NCBI GenBank assembly: GCA_903930805.1 | Contig: CAIYZZ010000513.1 | Location: 1 to 11,452 of the forward strand | From: an uncultured Rhodocyclaceae bacterium | Lineage (GTDB): Bacteria; Pseudomonadota; Gammaproteobacteria; Burkholderiales; Rhodocyclaceae | Length of the DNA: 11,452 nt | Direction of reading: 5' to 3' | Shown: positions 1-7,106 of the stretch, piece by piece | Layout of the letters: each line of letters begins with the position of its first letter | Numbering within the stretch: the first letter of the stretch is position 1 | Program-made: the position numbers and the translations under genes | The notes under the pieces: model-generated | What the model was told of the DNA's origin: nothing | Seen by the model: the letters and a program-made list of their open reading frames with translations, nothing else | The model's database searches: none

Positions 1-888
1 GCCTCCAAGTTTGTTGCCTGAGGCATCAATGATCGCGTCGTGGTCGACGAGATTGAGGCCCAGTGTTCCTGAACCCGAACCCGTATTGGCGGTGACCGTC
101 CAGGTGGTGCCGCTGCCGGTGACCGATGAAATCGTTGCACCACTCACTCCGCCGGCCTGAATCAGGCCGAATTCGCCCGCCACCACACCGGTCACGCTTT
201 CGCTGAATGTTACCGTCCAAGACACCGAAGTGGCGCCGGTCGGCGTGTAGTTTGCTCGAGTTATTGAAACCACAGTGGGTGGGGTCGTGTCGAGGGTGTA
301 ATCGACGCTGATCTGTATCACATCGACAGAGATCGTTTGAGACCAACCAGCACTGCTCGGCTTGGTCGCCTTGAAGGCAGCGCCGAAGTTTGTTGCGTTG
401 ATATCCGCAGGAGTCCAGGTGGTGCCCCACAGATCCGTTGAGCCACCATGCGCCTCGGTTACGTTCGACGTTGTTGGATAAATGGTTGCCGTCGAGCGGT
501 CGGTCGTGCCGATGACCCCGGCCTTGACGAGTCGCATCGCGGCATCCTGGCTACCGCCATTGCTGGTGCTGCTCGACTTGCGCTCGATGGTGACGGTGAT
601 GCCGGTGATCGTCGCCCCGGTGGGAATGGCAAAACCGTAGCCGGTACATTGCAGATAGTTCGTGGTGGTGCCATCGACACTGGCGGTTGCGTATGAACTG
701 TTGTTTGATACGGCGCGCGAAGCCCTGCTCCAACTCCTACCGGAACCGGTAACGGAGGTGCAGGTGGTTGGCGTGGCGGTCAACGTCAGCGCCCAGACCG
801 GCTCCGCGAAAGTCAGGAGAAAGTTCAGCAGGAATACGGCCGCCGTGGCCGCCCACGCCTTGCGGGAGAAAGGGGACTGGGAAATCAT
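1..888 (-). CDS. Secreted Ig-like repeat surface protein (3' end outside window)
   Basis: The reading frame is open from an ATG at 888 to the left edge: 296 residues, no stop, so the C-terminus is missing. Residues 1-33 form a clear Sec signal peptide: basic start (SRK), hydrophobic core around 14-28, and a probable cleavage after VWA at 31-33. Residues about 45-198 are a Ser/Thr/Gly-rich beta domain of a kind found in bacterial surface proteins, with a GGSTDLWGTTWTPADIN stretch at 148-164. Residues about 199-296 are a bacterial Ig-like module starting DTTPPTVVSIT, with TVTFSESVTG and TGSGTTWTVTANTGSGSGTL. Such modules usually occur in tandem in large adhesins or MshQ/LamG-like pilus-associated proteins, so the full protein is probably much longer. 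No strong ribosome binding site is visible; the start was chosen because the signal peptide begins there and no other ATG is in frame. It lies 64 nt after psd. Exact function unknown. Confidence 0.8.
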   Translation of the reverse strand, partial: MISQSPFSRKAWAATAAVFLLNFLLTFAEPVWALTLTATPTTCTSVTGSGRSWSRASRAVSNNSSYATASVDGTTTNYLQCTGYGFAIPTGATITGITVTIERKSSSTSNGGSQDAAMRLVKAGVIGTTDRSTATIYPTTSNVTEAHGGSTDLWGTTWTPADINATNFGAAFKATKPSSAGWSQTISVDVIQISVDYTLDTTPPTVVSITRANYTPTGATSVSWTVTFSESVTGVVAGEFGLIQAGGVSGATISSVTGSGTTWTVTANTGSGSGTLGLNLVDHDAIIDASGNKLGG

Positions 889-922
889 GGCGCACTCATG
901 AATTTGTTCGGGCTGCTCAAGA

Positions 923-949
923 GGAAAGTCGGCGCTGGCGGGACGGCAG
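923..949 (-). repeat. Dispersed ~24-nt repeat, copy 1
   Basis: Lies between psd and the Ig-like gene. Read on the minus strand it contains CCCGCCAGCGCCGACTT followed by TCC. It is identical to copy 3 (inside cheA) over 24 nt (926-949 against 3281-3304) and differs from copy 4 (10128-10153) at one position over 26 nt. No matching left arm is visible before it, so unlike copies 2 and 4 it does not sit in an obvious hairpin. Function unknown. Confidence 0.75.
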
Positions 950-952
950 TAT

Positions 953-1822
953 TCACGTCACGCATGTCATCACCTCGCCCATGCGCACCGGCCACGCGGG
1001 TGCCCAGTCCGGATTGAAGCCCGCACCCGCCGGCATGAAACCCTGCGGAAACAGCAGCACCACGGTCGAGCCGAGCAAGAAGCGCCCCATCTCGTCGCCT
1101 TGGTTGAGTTGGACGTTCTGCGACTCATAGCGCCAATCGCGGATGTTGCCGGGGCGGGGCGGGTTCACCACGCCATGCCAGACCGTCGCCATGCTGCCGA
1201 CAATCGTCGCGCCGACCAGCACCAGCACGAACGGGCTGGCTGAGGGGCCCTGCGTGGTCTCGAACACGCACACCACGCGCTCGTTGCGGGCGAACAAGCC
1301 CGGTACGCCGCGTGCCGTAGTCGGATTCACCGAAAACAGTTCACCCGGCACATGGATCATACGCAGCAATTTGCCGGCGCAGGGCATGTGGATGCGGTGG
1401 TAGTCCTTCGGGCTGAGGTAGATCGTCGCAAAGCTGCCGTTCTCGAACTGCCGGGCCAGCACCACATCGCCGCCGACCAGGGCAGTCGTCGAGTAGGTGT
1501 GTCCCTTGGCCTGGAAAATCTGGTCGCGCTCGATGGCCCCGCACTGGCTGACCGCCCCATCGACCGGGCACACGAGCGCCGCTTGCGCCAGCGGCCGCGC
1601 ACCGGGCTTGAGCGGCCGGGTGAAGAACTCATTGAAGGTCGGGTAGGCGGTGATGTCCGGGTTGGTGGCCTCGCCCATGTTCACCCCGTAGCGGCCGACA
1701 AACCAGCGGATCACGCGCGTGGTCAGCGCCCCGCCCTGTGCTGCCGCCAGCTTGCCGGCCAACGATGTGAGCGCCTGCTTCGGCAGCAGGTATTGCGGGA
1801 GTACGGCGAGGCGATCAGACAT
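953..1822 (-). CDS. psd: Phosphatidylserine decarboxylase proenzyme
   Basis: Converts phosphatidylserine to phosphatidylethanolamine at the inner face of the cytoplasmic membrane, the last step in making the main zwitterionic phospholipid. At 289 aa it is near the usual bacterial length. Visible motifs are TFNEFFTRPL (62-71), CPVDGAVSQ with Asp88, YLSPKDYHRIHMP with His142/His145, LFARNERVVCVFET, VGATIVGSM, and the self-cleavage site LGST (250-253). Known chemistry of the family is cleavage between Gly251 and Ser252, giving a long beta chain and a short alpha chain of about 38 residues whose N-terminal Ser becomes the pyruvoyl group. A longer in-frame start exists at 1921, but MSDRLAVLPQYLLPK matches the family N-terminus and the extension overlaps the cheA-psd hairpin. 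A small insertion (QGPSASPFVL, 191-200) separates the FET and VGATIVGS motifs. psd starts 100 nt after cheA, beyond a terminator-like hairpin, so it probably has its own promoter or depends on read-through. Confidence 0.97.
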   Translation of the reverse strand: MSDRLAVLPQYLLPKQALTSLAGKLAAAQGGALTTRVIRWFVGRYGVNMGEATNPDITAYPTFNEFFTRPLKPGARPLAQAALVCPVDGAVSQCGAIERDQIFQAKGHTYSTTALVGGDVVLARQFENGSFATIYLSPKDYHRIHMPCAGKLLRMIHVPGELFSVNPTTARGVPGLFARNERVVCVFETTQGPSASPFVLVLVGATIVGSMATVWHGVVNPPRPGNIRDWRYESQNVQLNQGDEMGRFLLGSTVVLLFPQGFMPAGAGFNPDWAPAWPVRMGEVMTCVT

Positions 1823-1854
1823 GGCAGGTTCCGGCACTATCGGATAAAAGCCAA

Positions 1855-1917
1855 GCAAAAGTCGGTACTGGCGGGATGCAATGCCCCGAATGGGGGGCGG
1901 CGCCAGTGCCGCTCTTT
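1855..1917 (-). terminator. Terminator-like hairpin after cheA, built from the dispersed repeat
   Basis: On the minus strand the arms CGGCACTGGCG (1911-1901) and CGCCAGTACCG (1873-1863) pair over 11 bp with one G-U pair. The 27-nt loop holds an inner CCCC-ATTC-GGGG stem. The 3' arm is followed by ACTTTTGCTTGGCTTTT, an interrupted T-rich stretch. It begins a few bases after the cheA stop codon. Together these suggest an intrinsic terminator for the chemotaxis operon, possibly leaky because the T tract is interrupted. It could instead be a repeat-derived RNA structure that protects the mRNA 3' end. Confidence 0.55.
1857..1880 (-). repeat. Dispersed ~24-nt repeat, copy 2
   Basis: Lies between cheA and psd. 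Read on the minus strand: TCCCGCCAGTACCGACTTTT. It has one mismatch to copy 4 over the 19 nt from TCCC to CTTT, and the outer TGC part is one base shorter than in the other copies. It supplies the 3' arm of the cheA-psd hairpin. Confidence 0.65.
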
Positions 1918-1922
1918 GCACC

Positions 1923-3815
1923 TCACGCCGCTGCGCGTGCCTCGGGGATAAGCGATGAACGCGGTACGCCGCGGTTTTCGCCCATGTCGGCGAGGAGTTC
2001 TTTCATGTCGAGAATCAGCACAATCTGGCCGTTGGAGAGCGTGGTGACGCCCGCCACACCTTTCGGGCGGAAATCCTCGAGCGACTTGATGACTGCATCT
2101 TCGCGCCCCATGAACCCGTCGATGGCGAGAATGAAGGTGGTGTCGGCAGTCTGCATGAGAACGCCATATTCGGGGACCTGCTCGGGCGTCCAGCCCAATA
2201 GATGCGCGATCGGGTAGATGGGCATGACTTCGCCGCGCACCACCATGGTGGCGCGGCCGCCGACCTCTTGCACCTGGTCGATCTGAATCGGCAGGATCTC
2301 GCGCACCATCGAGAGCGGCACGGCAAAGGGTTGCTCGCCCAGTTGCACCAGCAATACCGGCAGAATGGCGAGGGTCAGCGGCAGCGAGATGATGAAGGTG
2401 GTGCCCTTGCCGATTACCGACTTGATCTCAATGTTGCCGTTGAGTTTCTGGATGTTGGTCTTGACCACGTCCATGCCGACGCCGCGACCGGAAACATCAG
2501 AAGCGACATCCATGGTCGAAAAGCCCGGCAGGAACACCAGATGCAGACTCTGGCGTTCGTCCATGGTGTTGGCTTCTTCGTCGGTGATGACGCCTTTTTC
2601 AAGCGCCTTGGCGCGCAGCTTCTCGGGGTTCATGCCCCTACCGTCGTCGGCGACGATAAGCACGATGTGATCGCCTTCCTGACGGGCCTCGAGTCGCACT
2701 TGCGACTTCTCGGGCTTACCGCCTGCACGACGCTCATCCGGCTTCTCGACGCCGTGGTCGACGGCATTGCGGATGAGGTGGATGATCGGATCGGACAGGT
2801 CCTCGATCATGGTTTTGTCAATTTCAGTCTCTTCGCCGACCAGCATCAGTTCGACATCTTTGCCGAGATTGCGCGCCAGATCGCGGGCGATGCGCGGATA
2901 TTTCTGGAACAGGCGGCCAATCGGCTGCATGCGCGTTTTCATCACCGCGTTCTGCAGATCAGAGACCAGCAGGTCGAGCTGGCTCACGGCCTGATCAAGG
3001 GCGTGCAGCGTTTCGGTGTCGGAGCGGCCGTTGAGGATGTCGCTGCGCAGCGAGTTGAGGCGGTTTTTGGTGAGGCCAATTTCGCCGGAGAGGTTCAATA
3101 CCTGGTCGAGACGCGAGGTGTCAACACGGATCGAGTTGTCGCGACTCTTTTCTTCGGGACGCCGGCCCACCGGCGCAGACATTGTGCCCGGCTTGTCGGC
3201 GGCACGGCGACCGACGGCGTGCTGAATGATGACCTCGGGCGATTGGCCCGTCACTTGGGTGTGCATGCCCGGTTCAACAGAAGTCGGCGCTGGCGGGACG
3301 GCAGCGGCAGGCGTACCGGCAACGGCGCCAAACAGCTGATCCCAATCAGGGCTGGTAGCAGGCGTGGTTGCAGCGGGAACGGGGGGAGTCACAGGAGCAG
3401 GGGATGCCAGGGGAGCGACCAACTCGCCCGCCAGGGCGGCCTTGAGGTTGGCGATCAGCGCCGCATCGGCCGGGGGCGGCTGCGTGCCGCTTTCGAGATG
3501 GCCGAACATGTCGCGCACCGTGCCGGTGGCCGCCATGATGCTGTCCATGATTTCTTTGGTCAGCGTCAGTTCGCCGTTGCGCAGCTTGTCGAAGAGGTTT
3601 TCCGTCAGGTGGCAGAGCGTCACCAGTTCGGCCGCATTCAGAAACCCGGCGCCGCCCTTGATGGTGTGAAAGCCGCGAAAGATATCGTTCAGCAGGCCAT
3701 GATCCTGCGGATTCTTTTCCAGATCGACCAACTTGTTATCGACACTCGACAGCAAATCGGTGGCTTCGATCAAAAAGTCCTGTAGCAGGTCTTCCATTCC
3801 GGCGAAATCGCTCAT
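1923..3815 (-). CDS. cheA: Chemotaxis histidine kinase CheA
   Basis: Autophosphorylates under receptor and adaptor control and passes phosphate to CheY and the CheV receivers. The protein is 630 aa. P1 (Hpt), about 1-110, carries the phosphorylated His50 in FRGFHTIKGGAGFL. P3 dimerisation, about 227-300, begins SIRVDTSRLDQVLNLSGEI. P4 ATPase, about 305-480, shows the N box HLIRNAVDHG (346-355), G1 DDGRGM (390-395), F box FLPGFST (428-434) and G2 GRGVGMDVV (443-451). P5, the CheW-like domain, spans about 482-615. Between P1 and P3 lies about 115 residues of Pro/Ala-rich linker with no recognisable P2 fold, but with a DWDQLFGAV motif at 157-165. Codons for residues 172-179 (AVPPAPTS) are made of repeat copy 3. 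The start has an ideal AGGAG at 3826-3822, overlapping the cheZ TAG stop. It is the last gene of the che operon, followed by a hairpin. Confidence 0.98.
   Translation of the reverse strand: MSDFAGMEDLLQDFLIEATDLLSSVDNKLVDLEKNPQDHGLLNDIFRGFHTIKGGAGFLNAAELVTLCHLTENLFDKLRNGELTLTKEIMDSIMAATGTVRDMFGHLESGTQPPPADAALIANLKAALAGELVAPLASPAPVTPPVPAATTPATSPDWDQLFGAVAGTPAAAVPPAPTSVEPGMHTQVTGQSPEVIIQHAVGRRAADKPGTMSAPVGRRPEEKSRDNSIRVDTSRLDQVLNLSGEIGLTKNRLNSLRSDILNGRSDTETLHALDQAVSQLDLLVSDLQNAVMKTRMQPIGRLFQKYPRIARDLARNLGKDVELMLVGEETEIDKTMIEDLSDPIIHLIRNAVDHGVEKPDERRAGGKPEKSQVRLEARQEGDHIVLIVADDGRGMNPEKLRAKALEKGVITDEEANTMDERQSLHLVFLPGFSTMDVASDVSGRGVGMDVVKTNIQKLNGNIEIKSVIGKGTTFIISLPLTLAILPVLLVQLGEQPFAVPLSMVREILPIQIDQVQEVGGRATMVVRGEVMPIYPIAHLLGWTPEQVPEYGVLMQTADTTFILAIDGFMGREDAVIKSLEDFRPKGVAGVTTLSNGQIVLILDMKELLADMGENRGVPRSSLIPEARAAA
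3281..3304 (-). repeat. Dispersed ~24-nt repeat, copy 3, inside cheA
   Basis: These 24 nt are identical to copy 1 (926-949) but fall within the cheA linker, where they are translated as about AVPPAPTS (residues 172-179). Being in frame in a Pro/Ala-rich disordered linker, they are tolerated by the protein. This copy argues that the sequence either moves or is selected as DNA or RNA independently of its coding context. Confidence 0.7.
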
Positions 3816-3824
3816 GGCTATCTC

Positions 3825-4661
3825 CTAAAACCCCAAACTTTCCAGCAAATCATCGACCTGCGCCTGGCTGGTCACCACATCACCACGGCCGGCAGCATTG
3901 ATCGCCGGGCCATTCATCAAACCGGCAGGCGCTTCGGCCTTTCTCTCTTCTGGCATCGCTTCGATCAACACCTGCAGCAATTGCGTTTCGAAGCCCTGCA
4001 CCACTTCAACAACTTTCTTGATGACCTGGCCGGTCAGATCCTGAAAATCCTGCGCCAGCGTGATCTCGGTGAGTTGCGCGTTGGTGACGCCGATGACGGT
4101 AGGCGCGGCGGCAAAGAAGCCGCGCGTGTCGGCGGCCAGCGCCTTGAATTCATCAACCGAGAGTTGATTGGCGAACATCTTGTCCCAGCGTGCGCCGAGC
4201 GCCTTGGTGCGCTGCTCCAGCTCGTTTTGCGCCGGCTGGGCGATGTCGACAGCGTTGAGGACGCGCGAGGCGGCCTGCTCGGTCATCTGGGCAATGTAGG
4301 CCAGGCGCTCACGCGCATCGGGAATCTGCCGTGCTGAATCCTCGAGTGCTTTGTCGTAACCCAGCTCGCGGATGCTGTCGTGCAGCTTCCTGGCCATGTG
4401 ACCAATACGGTTGAACATGACATCGGGCCCGGCGTCTTCACCGATACCGATATCCAGCGTCGCTCCTGATTCTGCCGCCGCATCGGATTCAGCCACCTGA
4501 TCCGAGACACTATCAAACAGGGCTTGCAGATCGTCACAGTCGCCGGAAGTATCCGGTTCTGGCATGGGTGCGGCAGGCGCGGGGCCAGAGGCAATGGTGT
4601 CGAACAGGGCTTGCAGGTCCTGTGAGTCACCGGATTCGTCAAATTTGATCGGTTTAGCCAT
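3825..4661 (-). CDS. cheZ: CheY-P phosphatase CheZ with long N-terminal extension
   Basis: Speeds removal of phosphate from CheY-P and so ends the motor signal. The catalytic helix shows AQDFQDLTGQVIKKV (203-217); Asp208 and Gln212 correspond to the E. coli pair Asp143 and Gln147. The C-terminus QVDDLLESLGF (268-278) is the classic CheY-P-binding tail, nearly identical to E. coli. At 278 aa it is about 64 residues longer than E. coli CheZ (214 aa), mostly at the N-terminus. This extension, about 1-80, is acidic and disordered-looking and carries two copies of a motif: SGDSQDLQALFDTIAS (10-25) and SGDCDDLQALFDSVS (39-53). The copies resemble the CheZ tail and the FliM N-terminal CheY-binding peptide, so an extra docking role is possible (inference). 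The ATG directly abuts the cheY TAA with no gap, which suggests translational coupling. The TAG stop overlaps the cheA ribosome binding site. Confidence 0.96.
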   Translation of the reverse strand: MAKPIKFDESGDSQDLQALFDTIASGPAPAAPMPEPDTSGDCDDLQALFDSVSDQVAESDAAAESGATLDIGIGEDAGPDVMFNRIGHMARKLHDSIRELGYDKALEDSARQIPDARERLAYIAQMTEQAASRVLNAVDIAQPAQNELEQRTKALGARWDKMFANQLSVDEFKALAADTRGFFAAAPTVIGVTNAQLTEITLAQDFQDLTGQVIKKVVEVVQGFETQLLQVLIEAMPEERKAEAPAGLMNGPAINAAGRGDVVTSQAQVDDLLESLGF

Positions 4662-5057
4662 TTACCAGCCCAGCTTTTCAAAAATCTTGACGAGCTTCTC
4701 GTTCAAGGTTGCGGCCGTAAAAGGTTTGACGATATAGCCGGTAGCTCCTGCCTGCGCGGCGGCAATGATGTTTTCTTTCTTGGCTTCGGCGGTGATCATC
4801 AGCACGGGCAGCGTTTTATGGTTGGCATCGCCACGGATCGTCTGCAGCAGGGTCAGGCCATCCATGTTCGGCATGTTCCAGTCGGTGATGATGAAGTCGT
4901 ACGCCGTACTCTGGATTTTCTGCCAGGCCACTGCACCATCTTCGGCTTCGTCAACGGTGGTGAAACCAAGTTCCTTCAGCAGGTTGCGGACGATGCGGCG
5001 CATCGTCGAGAAGTCATCAACAACGAGGAATTTGATTTTGCTGGGATCTGCAGGCAT
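4662..5057 (-). CDS. cheY: Chemotaxis response regulator CheY
   Basis: Single-domain receiver, 131 aa, which when phosphorylated by CheA binds the flagellar switch protein FliM. It is very close to E. coli Che[19 protein letters not shown] gives the acidic pair Asp14/Asp15, [11 protein letters not shown] gives the phosphorylation site Asp59, [12 protein letters not shown] gives Thr89, and VKPFTAATL gives Lys111. These correspond to E. coli Asp12, Asp13, Asp57, Thr87 and Lys109. The conserved Tyr of TGYIVKPF matches the E. coli switch residue Tyr106. The start has GGAG nine bases upstream. It lies 54 nt after the second cheV and immediately before cheZ, so it is inside the che operon. Confidence 0.98.
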   Translation of the reverse strand: MPADPSKIKFLVVDDFSTMRRIVRNLLKELGFTTVDEAEDGAVAWQKIQSTAYDFIITDWNMPNMDGLTLLQTIRGDANHKTLPVLMITAEAKKENIIAAAQAGATGYIVKPFTAATLNEKLVKIFEKLGW

Positions 5058-5081
5058 TAAACGTTCTCCGGATGAAGCTAG

Positions 5082-5099
5082 ACAAATGAGCTGATTTGT
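5082..5099. promoter_or_regulatory. Small dyad between the second cheV and cheY
   Basis: ACAAAT and ATTTGT flank a central AGCT in an 18-nt inverted repeat, ahead of the cheY ribosome binding site. It could form a weak RNA hairpin or be an operator half-site pair. Short AT-rich dyads also arise by chance, so this is a low-confidence entry. Confidence 0.2.
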
Positions 5100-5111
5100 A
5101 AGTAATGACGA

Positions 5112-6083
5112 TCAATCGCGCTGTGACTTGAGCAGAAGCGGGCGCAGGGTATCAGACAGCGCCTCGGCATCAAACTTGGCAACGTAGGCATCGACGCCGA
5201 CGCTCTTGCCCATTGAGCGGTTGGCCTCTGACGAAAGCGAAGAGTGCATGACGACCGGAATATGGTCAAAGCGCTTGTCCGACTTGATGTTCTTGGTCAG
5301 CACGTAACCATCCATTTCGGGCATCTCGGCATCAACCAGGATGAGATTGACTTCATCGCGCAAGCTCTGGCCCGTCTGCTGGGCGTGAGCCGCCATACCG
5401 ACCAGACGCGTCCAGGCCTCCAGGCCATTTTGCGCATGCTTGTGCTTGACACCCATTTTTTCGAGTACTTCGGCGATCTTCTTGCGGGCAACCGAAGAGT
5501 CGTCGACAAAAAATATGTTGAAATCATCCTCGCCACTCATCTTGTCGATGTTGCCGACCAGCGACTCGCCAAAGGTGTTGGCCATGATCTGCTCGACGTC
5601 GACAATCGACACCAATTTTCCGTTATCGAGTTCGGTGATGGCGGTGATGTAGGCATGGGTGCCGCCGGTTACCGACTCGGGCGCACGCACCCGCTCCCAA
5701 TCAACCCGGATGATGCGGTCGACGTCATGCACAAGAAAACCCAGCGTGCGCTTGCTGTATTCAGTCACCATCATTGAGCCGCCATGCCCTGGTGGCGCAT
5801 CGGCTAACTGCATCGCCCGCGCCAGCGACAGCACGGGGATCACGTTACCGCGCAGACTGATCAATCCTTCGACCCCATTGGGCATGTGGGGTGACTTGGT
5901 GATGGCAGGGGTTTTGCTGACCTCGCGCACCTTGAACACATTGATACCGAAGGTCTCGTTGGTGCCCAGCGAAAACAGCAGAATCTCCATGCGGTTCGAA
6001 CCCGCAAGCTTGGTGCGGGCATCGACGTTATCCATCAGGGAGTTCGGATTTTGACCCGTCATCAGGGCGGCAATATTACTCAT
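5112..6083 (-). CDS. cheV: Chemotaxis coupling protein CheV (second copy)
   Basis: Adaptor of 323 aa: a CheW-like domain (about 25-175) that links receptors to CheA, and a C-terminal receiver (about 187-320) that accepts phosphate from CheA, tuning coupling or acting as a phosphate sink. The CheW part shows RMEILLFSLGTNETFGINVFK, KTPAITKSPHMPNGVEGLISLRG and VDVEQIM. The receiver shows FFVDDSSVARKKI (Asp194/Asp195), LVDAEMPEMDGY (phospho-site Asp251), MHSSLSS (Ser281/282) and Lys303 in AKFDAE. A longer frame starts at 6188 but overlaps the preceding cheV; the ATG at 6083 is preferred because MSNIAALMTGQNPNSL looks native and GGAG (6096-6092 region) sits eight bases upstream. The gap to the preceding gene is 13 nt. 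It is a paralogue of the next gene upstream; the two receivers share EMPEMDGY, TKNIKSD and MHSSLSS. Confidence 0.95.
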   Translation of the reverse strand: MSNIAALMTGQNPNSLMDNVDARTKLAGSNRMEILLFSLGTNETFGINVFKVREVSKTPAITKSPHMPNGVEGLISLRGNVIPVLSLARAMQLADAPPGHGGSMMVTEYSKRTLGFLVHDVDRIIRVDWERVRAPESVTGGTHAYITAITELDNGKLVSIVDVEQIMANTFGESLVGNIDKMSGEDDFNIFFVDDSSVARKKIAEVLEKMGVKHKHAQNGLEAWTRLVGMAAHAQQTGQSLRDEVNLILVDAEMPEMDGYVLTKNIKSDKRFDHIPVVMHSSLSSEANRSMGKSVGVDAYVAKFDAEALSDTLRPLLLKSQRD

Positions 6084-6096
6084 TGACTCATCTCCG

Positions 6097-7065
6097 TCAG
6101 GCGGCCTGCGCCACCGGTTCATCCCGCAGCAACAGGCGACCAAGCGTTTCAGCCAAGCGTTGCGCTTCAAACTTTGGCACATAATCATCGACGCCGACCG
6201 AGCGGCCGATCTGCTGGTTCGACGTCGACGACAACGAGGAATGCATGATCACGGGTATGCCGGCGAAGCGCGGATCGGATTTGATATTTTTGGTGAGAAT
6301 GTAGCCATCCATCTCGGGCATTTCAACATCGGTCAGCACCAGTTGTACCAACTCCTTGACCTGTCGGCCAGTGGCATCGGCATAGTTGGCGAGCTTCAGC
6401 AGTTCGTCCCAGGCCTGCCGGCCGTTCATCGCCGCCATGCCGCGGATGCCCATGGCGTTGAGCGTCTTTTCGATCTGGCCGCGCGCCACCGATGAGTCGT
6501 CGGCATAGATGATGGTCAAACCCTCCTTACCAATCGGCTGGATAGCGTTGAAGACCATGTCATCATCGTACTTGGCAGTTTCGGAGAGGATGCGCTCGAC
6601 GTCGAGCATCATCACCAGTCGGTTGTCTTGCAACTCGGTAACAGCAGTCACCAAACCACCCAGATTGGCCATCAACATCTCTGGCGGCACACGCATCTTC
6701 GACCAGTCAAGGCGCAAGATGGTATCGACCGACTGCACCAGAAAACCTTGGGTGTGGCCGTTGTATTCGGTGACGATCATGATTTCGCGTGACGTCTCGG
6801 ACTGCATGCCAATGAACTCGGCGAGGTCGACCACCGGCACGAGGATGCCACGCAATGACACCATGCCCTTGACGGCATTCGGCATGTCGGGCGCGGAGGT
6901 GATTGGCGGGGTACGCATGACTTCGCGCACCTTGAACACGTTGATGCCAAAGGTTTCCTCACGCCCGGTGCGCGAGTCGACGCCCAACGAGAACAGTAAA
7001 ATCTCCAGCTTGTTGGTCCCAGCCAACCGTGTGCGCGCATCGATGTTCTTGAGTAATTCTGACAT
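6097..7065 (-). CDS. cheV: Chemotaxis coupling protein CheV (first copy)
   Basis: CheW-receiver fusion of 322 aa, first gene of the che operon. The CheW-like domain (about 15-165) shows KLEILLFSLGV, EETFGINVFKVREVM, PPITSAPDMPNAVKGMVSLRG and MMLDVERIL. The receiver (about 182-315) shows IIYADDSSVARGQI (Asp189/Asp190), LTDVEMPEMDGY (phospho-site Asp246), MHSSLSS (Ser276/277) and Lys298 in VPKFEAQ. All catalytic positions of a working receiver are present. A purine-rich GGAGAGG lies upstream of the ATG, and a sigma-28-like promoter lies about 40 nt upstream. The receiver keeps the CheY chemistry but not the CheY switch-binding sequence, so it is more likely to modulate CheA coupling than to bind the motor (inference). 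The tandem arrangement with the following cheV suggests an old gene duplication. Confidence 0.95.
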   Translation of the reverse strand: MSELLKNIDARTRLAGTNKLEILLFSLGVDSRTGREETFGINVFKVREVMRTPPITSAPDMPNAVKGMVSLRGILVPVVDLAEFIGMQSETSREIMIVTEYNGHTQGFLVQSVDTILRLDWSKMRVPPEMLMANLGGLVTAVTELQDNRLVMMLDVERILSETAKYDDDMVFNAIQPIGKEGLTIIYADDSSVARGQIEKTLNAMGIRGMAAMNGRQAWDELLKLANYADATGRQVKELVQLVLTDVEMPEMDGYILTKNIKSDPRFAGIPVIMHSSLSSTSNQQIGRSVGVDDYVPKFEAQRLAETLGRLLLRDEPVAQAA

Positions 7066-7106
7066 TTAGCCACCTCTCCACCTTTGGGGCAGAATGAATT
7101 GCGAGT

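Noticed and set aside
26..430. Minus-strand frame of 134 codons at the left edge
   Set aside because: It is out of frame with the signal-peptide and Ig-like protein, which runs open through the same DNA and gives a clear domain match.
1823..1921. N-terminal extension of Psd by 33 residues from an upstream ATG
   Set aside because: The extension is made of the cheA-psd hairpin and repeat, whereas MSDRLAVLPQYLLPK at 1822 matches the usual family start.
1352..1951. A 199-codon plus-strand frame opposite psd
   Set aside because: It is antisense to psd, which has complete catalytic motifs, and no domain or ribosome binding site supports it.
2202..3785. A 527-codon open frame on the plus strand opposite cheA
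   Set aside because: It is antisense to an unmistakable cheA with all kinase motifs, shows no recognisable domain, and is rich in His, Arg, Asp and Gln as expected of a shadow frame in GC-rich DNA.
6084..6188. N-terminal extension of the second CheV
   Set aside because: It would overlap the preceding cheV coding region in another frame and is rich in Cys, Arg and Trp; the ATG at 6083 has a good ribosome binding site.
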